Shown in pieces: positions 61,071 through 64,000 of a DNA stretch of 64,000 nucleotides. The notes below the pieces were generated by a model. It ran no database searches, had not been told where the DNA came from, and saw nothing but the letters and a program-made list of their open reading frames with translations. The stretch is taken from assembly GCA_943788495.1 (NCBI GenBank), contig CALSQO010000001.1, positions 992,001 to 1,056,000 on the forward strand, read 5' to 3'. This DNA comes from UA16 sp905478895. Its GTDB lineage: Bacteria > Bacteroidota > Bacteroidia > Flavobacteriales_D > Sanyastnellaceae. The position numbers and the translations under genes are program-made. Each line of letters opens with the position of its first letter. Positions within the stretch are counted from its first letter, which is position 1.

Positions 61071-61829
61071 TTATGAGGCTTCCGACGCAGCGATCAGGGC
61101 CAGGAAGGATGATGCTTCCAATGCTGCGCCGCCAATTAAACCACCGTTAACATCCGGTTGCCCGAAAATTTCGGCTGCATTAGAAGGCTTGCAACTTCCG
61201 CCGTACAAAATGCGTGTAGTTGAGGCCACTTGGGAATTGTACCATTGGCCAAGTTGCTCTCGGATGAAGCGATGCATTTCTTGCGCTTGATCTGCTGAGG
61301 CTGTCACGCCTGTACCAATGGCCCAAACCGGTTCGTACGCTATCGTAATGTTTGCCATTTTAGCAGCATCGATGTCGGCCAAGGCGTCTTTGAGTTGCGT
61401 CGAAATCAGATCAAAGTGCCCTTCAGACTCACGGACTGCTAACGACTCACCGCAACACAGCAACACATGAAGGCTCGCGCCTACGGCTTGGTTGACCTTT
61501 GACCGCACTGCCTCAAATGATTCACCAAATCGATCCCTCCGCTCAGAATGGCCGACGATGACATGTGTTACGCCCGTTGAGTGAAGCATTTTAGCCGTGT
61601 ATTCACCCGTATGCGCTCCGTGGTCATGTTCACTGCATTGCTGAGCGCTCAAATGAACCGAATCAGCTCGGTATTGAGCTGAAAACTGAGCGAGATAAGG
61701 AGAGGGCGGAGCTACAATAACCTCCGTTTTGTGCAATGTTGGAAGCCCTTTTGTGATGGCATCCATCAACTCTATCCCTTCATTCATTAATTTGTTGCTC
61801 TTCCAGTTCCCTGCGACAATGTTCCTCAT
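61071..61829 (-). CDS. tpiA: Triosephosphate isomerase
   Basis: A 252-residue glycolytic enzyme interconverting dihydroxyacetone phosphate and glyceraldehyde 3-phosphate. I start at MRNIVAGNWKSNK (61829), the usual TPI N-terminus; the frame is open 120 nt further but without family character. Active-site Lys (GNWKSNK), His in VIVGHSERR, Glu in IAYEPVWAIGTG and the phosphate loop YGGSCKPSNAAE are all present. It is first in the tpiA-prmA pair and divergent from recQ; the 61-nt gap between starts holds no clear -7 box. Confidence 0.97.
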   Translation of the reverse strand: MRNIVAGNWKSNKLMNEGIELMDAITKGLPTLHKTEVIVAPPSPYLAQFSAQYRADSVHLSAQQCSEHDHGAHTGEYTAKMLHSTGVTHVIVGHSERRDRFGESFEAVRSKVNQAVGASLHVLLCCGESLAVRESEGHFDLISTQLKDALADIDAAKMANITIAYEPVWAIGTGVTASADQAQEMHRFIREQLGQWYNSQVASTTRILYGGSCKPSNAAEIFGQPDVNGGLIGGAALEASSFLALIAASEAS

Positions 61830-61890
61830 GACCTTTGTTGTAATTGAAACGCGAAGTTCGCAATTGGAATTGTTTAAATGAACAGATGTG

Positions 61891-63789
61891 ATGATTGATT
61901 CACCCCAAGTACCCTTGGATGAAAAGCGATTGCTTGAATTGCTCAACAATCATTGGCATTTTGAGTCGTTTCGCGAACAGCAAAAACCCCCAGTTTTTTC
62001 TCTTGCTAGTGGAAAGGATACATTGGCTGTGCTCCCAACAGGAGGTGGCAAATCCTTGTGCTATCAAATTTCCGGTCTGTACCGTGGTGGTATATGCTTG
62101 GTCATCTCACCCCTTGTAGCCCTTATGCAAGATCAAGTTGAAGGCTTGAAGGAAAAGGGGCTGAACGCAATTTCACTCGCAGGAAACCTTAATTACAGAA
62201 CGATTGAACGCTTATTGGACAATGCCGAGCGCTTGCCCTGTTGCTTCCTTTATTGTTCGCCAGAGCGGCTCCACCATCCGTTGCTCAAATCGCGTCTCCA
62301 ACGTCTACCCATTCGAACAATTGTAGTTGATGAAGCGCATTGCATTTCACAATGGGGCCATGATTTCCGGCCCGAATATCGCATGGTTTCTTCCCTTCGC
62401 GATCAATGCCCAGGAGCCGCTTGGGGCGCCTTCACGGCTACGGCTACGCAAAATGTGCTGAAAGATATTGAGGTGCAATTGAAACTGGATGCAGCTGGCG
62501 TTTTTGAGTTTCCCATGCAACGTGCAAATCTGATCTATTCCGTATTTACCTCTGGTGATGCTGAAAAGGAACTTTTATTGGCGTTGAAGCGATCCCGAGG
62601 ATCCGGCTTGCTGTATGTTGCAAGCCGGTCAGAAGCGGAGTTCTGGTCAGACAGGATGAGGCAGATTGGAATCCAAAGTTCGGCTTACCATGCGGGGATT
62701 CCTGCTCCGGAACGGCTGAAAATCCAAACGTCTTGGATGACTGGCGACTACCGGGTGTTGGCCTGTACCAGCGCTTTTGGAATGGGAATTGACAAGCCGG
62801 ATGTGCGGTTTGTTTTTCATGCATCACCCCCTCAAGATTTGGAAAGCTATGTACAAGAAGCTGGTCGTGCGGGACGTGATGGAGAACCCAGCCTTTGCAT
62901 GCTATTCATGAACCGGAATTCCTTGGACTTGAGTCGAAAAAAGCTCGAACAGAAAGCCCCTGATTTACGAGCCATTCAAAAAGTATACCAAGGCTTGGCC
63001 AATCAGGGTTCAGTTCCGGTTGGCGCTCGGCCTGAAGAGCCAACCATTTTCGATGCAGACCTCTGGCTGAAAGGCAGTGAAATGCGTCATTTCGATTGGA
63101 ATTTGAGCATGAATTATTTGAATCGATCCGGCTACATTTCCAGTGATCGATTAGATGATGGTGAGCGTTTTGAAATAGCGTTACGGGAATCTTTGACTGA
63201 AAGCTCACTTGAAGGGAATCCAACTGCCATCCGAATGCGAAGCGCTCTATCCGATTGGTTTCGCACCCATGAGTCAAATGCGATTGTTCCAATTCAGTCA
63301 TTGAAACAATCGTCCGGGATGACAGCTCATCAATGCAGGATTGAGTTGGATCGGCTTAAGAAATGGGGTTTTATTGAAAGCCGACGATTGCCACCATTGT
63401 ATCAGATTGAATGGATACGTCCGCGTGAAGAGGCAAAAAACGTCATTCTCCCCCAGTCCCTAATGGTTGATTGGGTGCAGTCCTTGGAAGCAAAATGGGA
63501 AGCATTCTCAGCGTATGCTGCCTCAACAAATTGCAGGCAGCAGATCATACAACGTTATTTTTCGGGAGACGAGGTCCAGGCGTGTGAGAATTGCGATAAT
63601 TGCATGAAAGCCAATGAATCATGGGCCAGAGAAAAATGGCTTATCGCTATTCCCGAGCAAGGCCTCGAAATTGTACAATTGGCGAATCGTGTTCCGGTTC
63701 GTTACAAATCGGTGCTGTTCCATTTCCTTGATCTCTGGGCAGAGTCCAATGAGATCGAGGTGGTCAATCGCACCATCTATCGGAATTGA
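61891..63789 (+). CDS. recQ: ATP-dependent DNA helicase RecQ
   Basis: A 632-residue 3'-5' helicase in recombination and fork repair. I prefer the ATG at 61891 to the in-frame GTG just before it. Motifs in order: Q-motif region FRESF(R)EQQKP near 27-35, Walker A LPTGGGKSLCYQI near 50-62, DEAHCISQWGHDFRPEY near 147-163, TATAT, AYHAGIP, and FGMGIDKPDVRFVFH with QEAGRAGRDGEPS (motifs V and VI). The RQC Zn-binding domain has CRQQIIQRYFSG and CENCDNCM with four Cys. The C-terminus ends soon after, so no HRDC domain is seen, as in short RecQ forms. Confidence 0.93.
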   Translation: MIDSPQVPLDEKRLLELLNNHWHFESFREQQKPPVFSLASGKDTLAVLPTGGGKSLCYQISGLYRGGICLVISPLVALMQDQVEGLKEKGLNAISLAGNLNYRTIERLLDNAERLPCCFLYCSPERLHHPLLKSRLQRLPIRTIVVDEAHCISQWGHDFRPEYRMVSSLRDQCPGAAWGAFTATATQNVLKDIEVQLKLDAAGVFEFPMQRANLIYSVFTSGDAEKELLLALKRSRGSGLLYVASRSEAEFWSDRMRQIGIQSSAYHAGIPAPERLKIQTSWMTGDYRVLACTSAFGMGIDKPDVRFVFHASPPQDLESYVQEAGRAGRDGEPSLCMLFMNRNSLDLSRKKLEQKAPDLRAIQKVYQGLANQGSVPVGARPEEPTIFDADLWLKGSEMRHFDWNLSMNYLNRSGYISSDRLDDGERFEIALRESLTESSLEGNPTAIRMRSALSDWFRTHESNAIVPIQSLKQSSGMTAHQCRIELDRLKKWGFIESRRLPPLYQIEWIRPREEAKNVILPQSLMVDWVQSLEAKWEAFSAYAASTNCRQQIIQRYFSGDEVQACENCDNCMKANESWAREKWLIAIPEQGLEIVQLANRVPVRYKSVLFHFLDLWAESNEIEVVNRTIYRN

Positions 63790-63826
63790 AAGTTTTTCTA
63801 TTCTGAATAAATGACGGGAAGGCGAT

Positions 63827-63834
63827 TATCTTCG
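63827..63834 (+). promoter_or_regulatory. Candidate -7 promoter box of the rlmI-like gene
   Basis: TATCTTCG matches TAnnTTTG at 7 of 8 positions and ends 4 nt before the ATG at 63839, another nearly leaderless arrangement. Confidence 0.35.
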
Positions 63835-63838
63835 CTCC

Positions 63839-64000
63839 ATGACGGTTGAGAAAGCGATTTATTTAAAACCCAAAAAGGAGGTCAGTATTTTGCGTAGGCA
63901 CCCCTGGGTCTTCAGTGGTGCAATCCGTGCGATTGAAGGAGCTGTGCAGGCGGGAGACTTGGTAGCTGTGCACGCCAACAAGGGGCGGCTCCTTGGACGT
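63839..64000 (+). CDS. RlmI-like 23S rRNA (cytosine) methyltransferase, N-terminal part (cut by window end)
   Basis: Fifty-four residues are visible: YLKPKKEVSILRRHPWVFSGAI near 8-29 followed by GDLVAVHANKGRLLGR. This is the PUA-like RNA-binding domain that opens RlmI/YccW-type enzymes, which methylate C1962 of 23S rRNA. The catalytic domain lies beyond the window. It follows recQ by 49 nt. Confidence 0.8.
   Translation, partial: MTVEKAIYLKPKKEVSILRRHPWVFSGAIRAIEGAVQAGDLVAVHANKGRLLGR

Noticed and set aside
61830..61949. Upstream start for triosephosphate isomerase adding 40 residues
   Set aside because: The added part is polar and unlike TPI; the family begins at MRNIVAGNWK and the extension would overlap the recQ start region.
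1..64000. Prophage, transposon, CRISPR or defence system
   Set aside because: No transposase, integrase, phage or Cas motif, flanking direct repeats or unusual composition were seen.

Overview
The window comes from the chromosome of a Bacteroidota bacterium, probably a marine Flavobacteriia-type lineage (the phylum is well supported, the order is inference). Signs are type IX secretion (T9SS) sorting domains on several exported proteins, a gliding-type CHU_C C-terminus, a GWxTD protein, a transketolase split into two genes, promoters with the Bacteroidota -7 box TAnnTTTG, and few Shine-Dalgarno sequences. It reads as a dense core-genome segment. I see no insertion sequence, prophage, CRISPR array or defence island.

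Layout. 1-2.6 kb: end of a methyltransferase, a ZIP metal transporter, a possible tiny gene, HMG-CoA lyase and a small hypothetical. 2.6-7.1 kb (minus): ComEC, then a GWxTD-glycosyltransferase pair. 7.3-16.6 kb: secreted proteins (PKD/CHU_C protein, GH16 glucanase with a GNAT enzyme, esterase, trypsin-like protease) and tRNA-Ser(UGA). 16.8-26 kb: TPR protein, gyrA, clpC-divIC, and the operon ychF-DUF4440-rhomboid. 26.1-31 kb: transketolase halves separated by a von Willebrand A gene, then a DapA-fold protein without its catalytic residues. 31-39.4 kb: lipoprotein, ilvE-DUF5723-msrA, a LuxR-type regulator, RNase Z, a STAS protein with a T9SS cargo gene, and pyrR-pyrB. 39.4-47 kb: ribosomal protein S1 with an unusual Ala/Glu then Ala/Lys tail, a lamin-tail protein and a large TPR/SPOR protein. 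47-64 kb: pruA, a possible HTH protein, RNase P RNA, M28 peptidase, TolB-like lipoprotein-rluE-plsC, fadH downstream of a 1,492-residue exported protein of unknown function, tpiA-prmA, recQ, and the start of rlmI.

How it fits together. Housekeeping genes for replication, translation, rRNA modification, proteolysis, pyrimidine and branched-chain amino-acid synthesis, proline and leucine breakdown and the pentose phosphate pathway are mixed with an exported set suited to breaking down polymers (beta-glucan, esters, protein) under T9SS. The points most worth a second look are the DapA pseudo-enzyme, the vWA gene translationally coupled inside the transketolase operon, the S1 tail, the SPOR protein with PorE-like parts, and -7 promoter boxes that repeatedly lie only 4-7 nt from the start codon, implying leaderless or nearly leaderless mRNAs.
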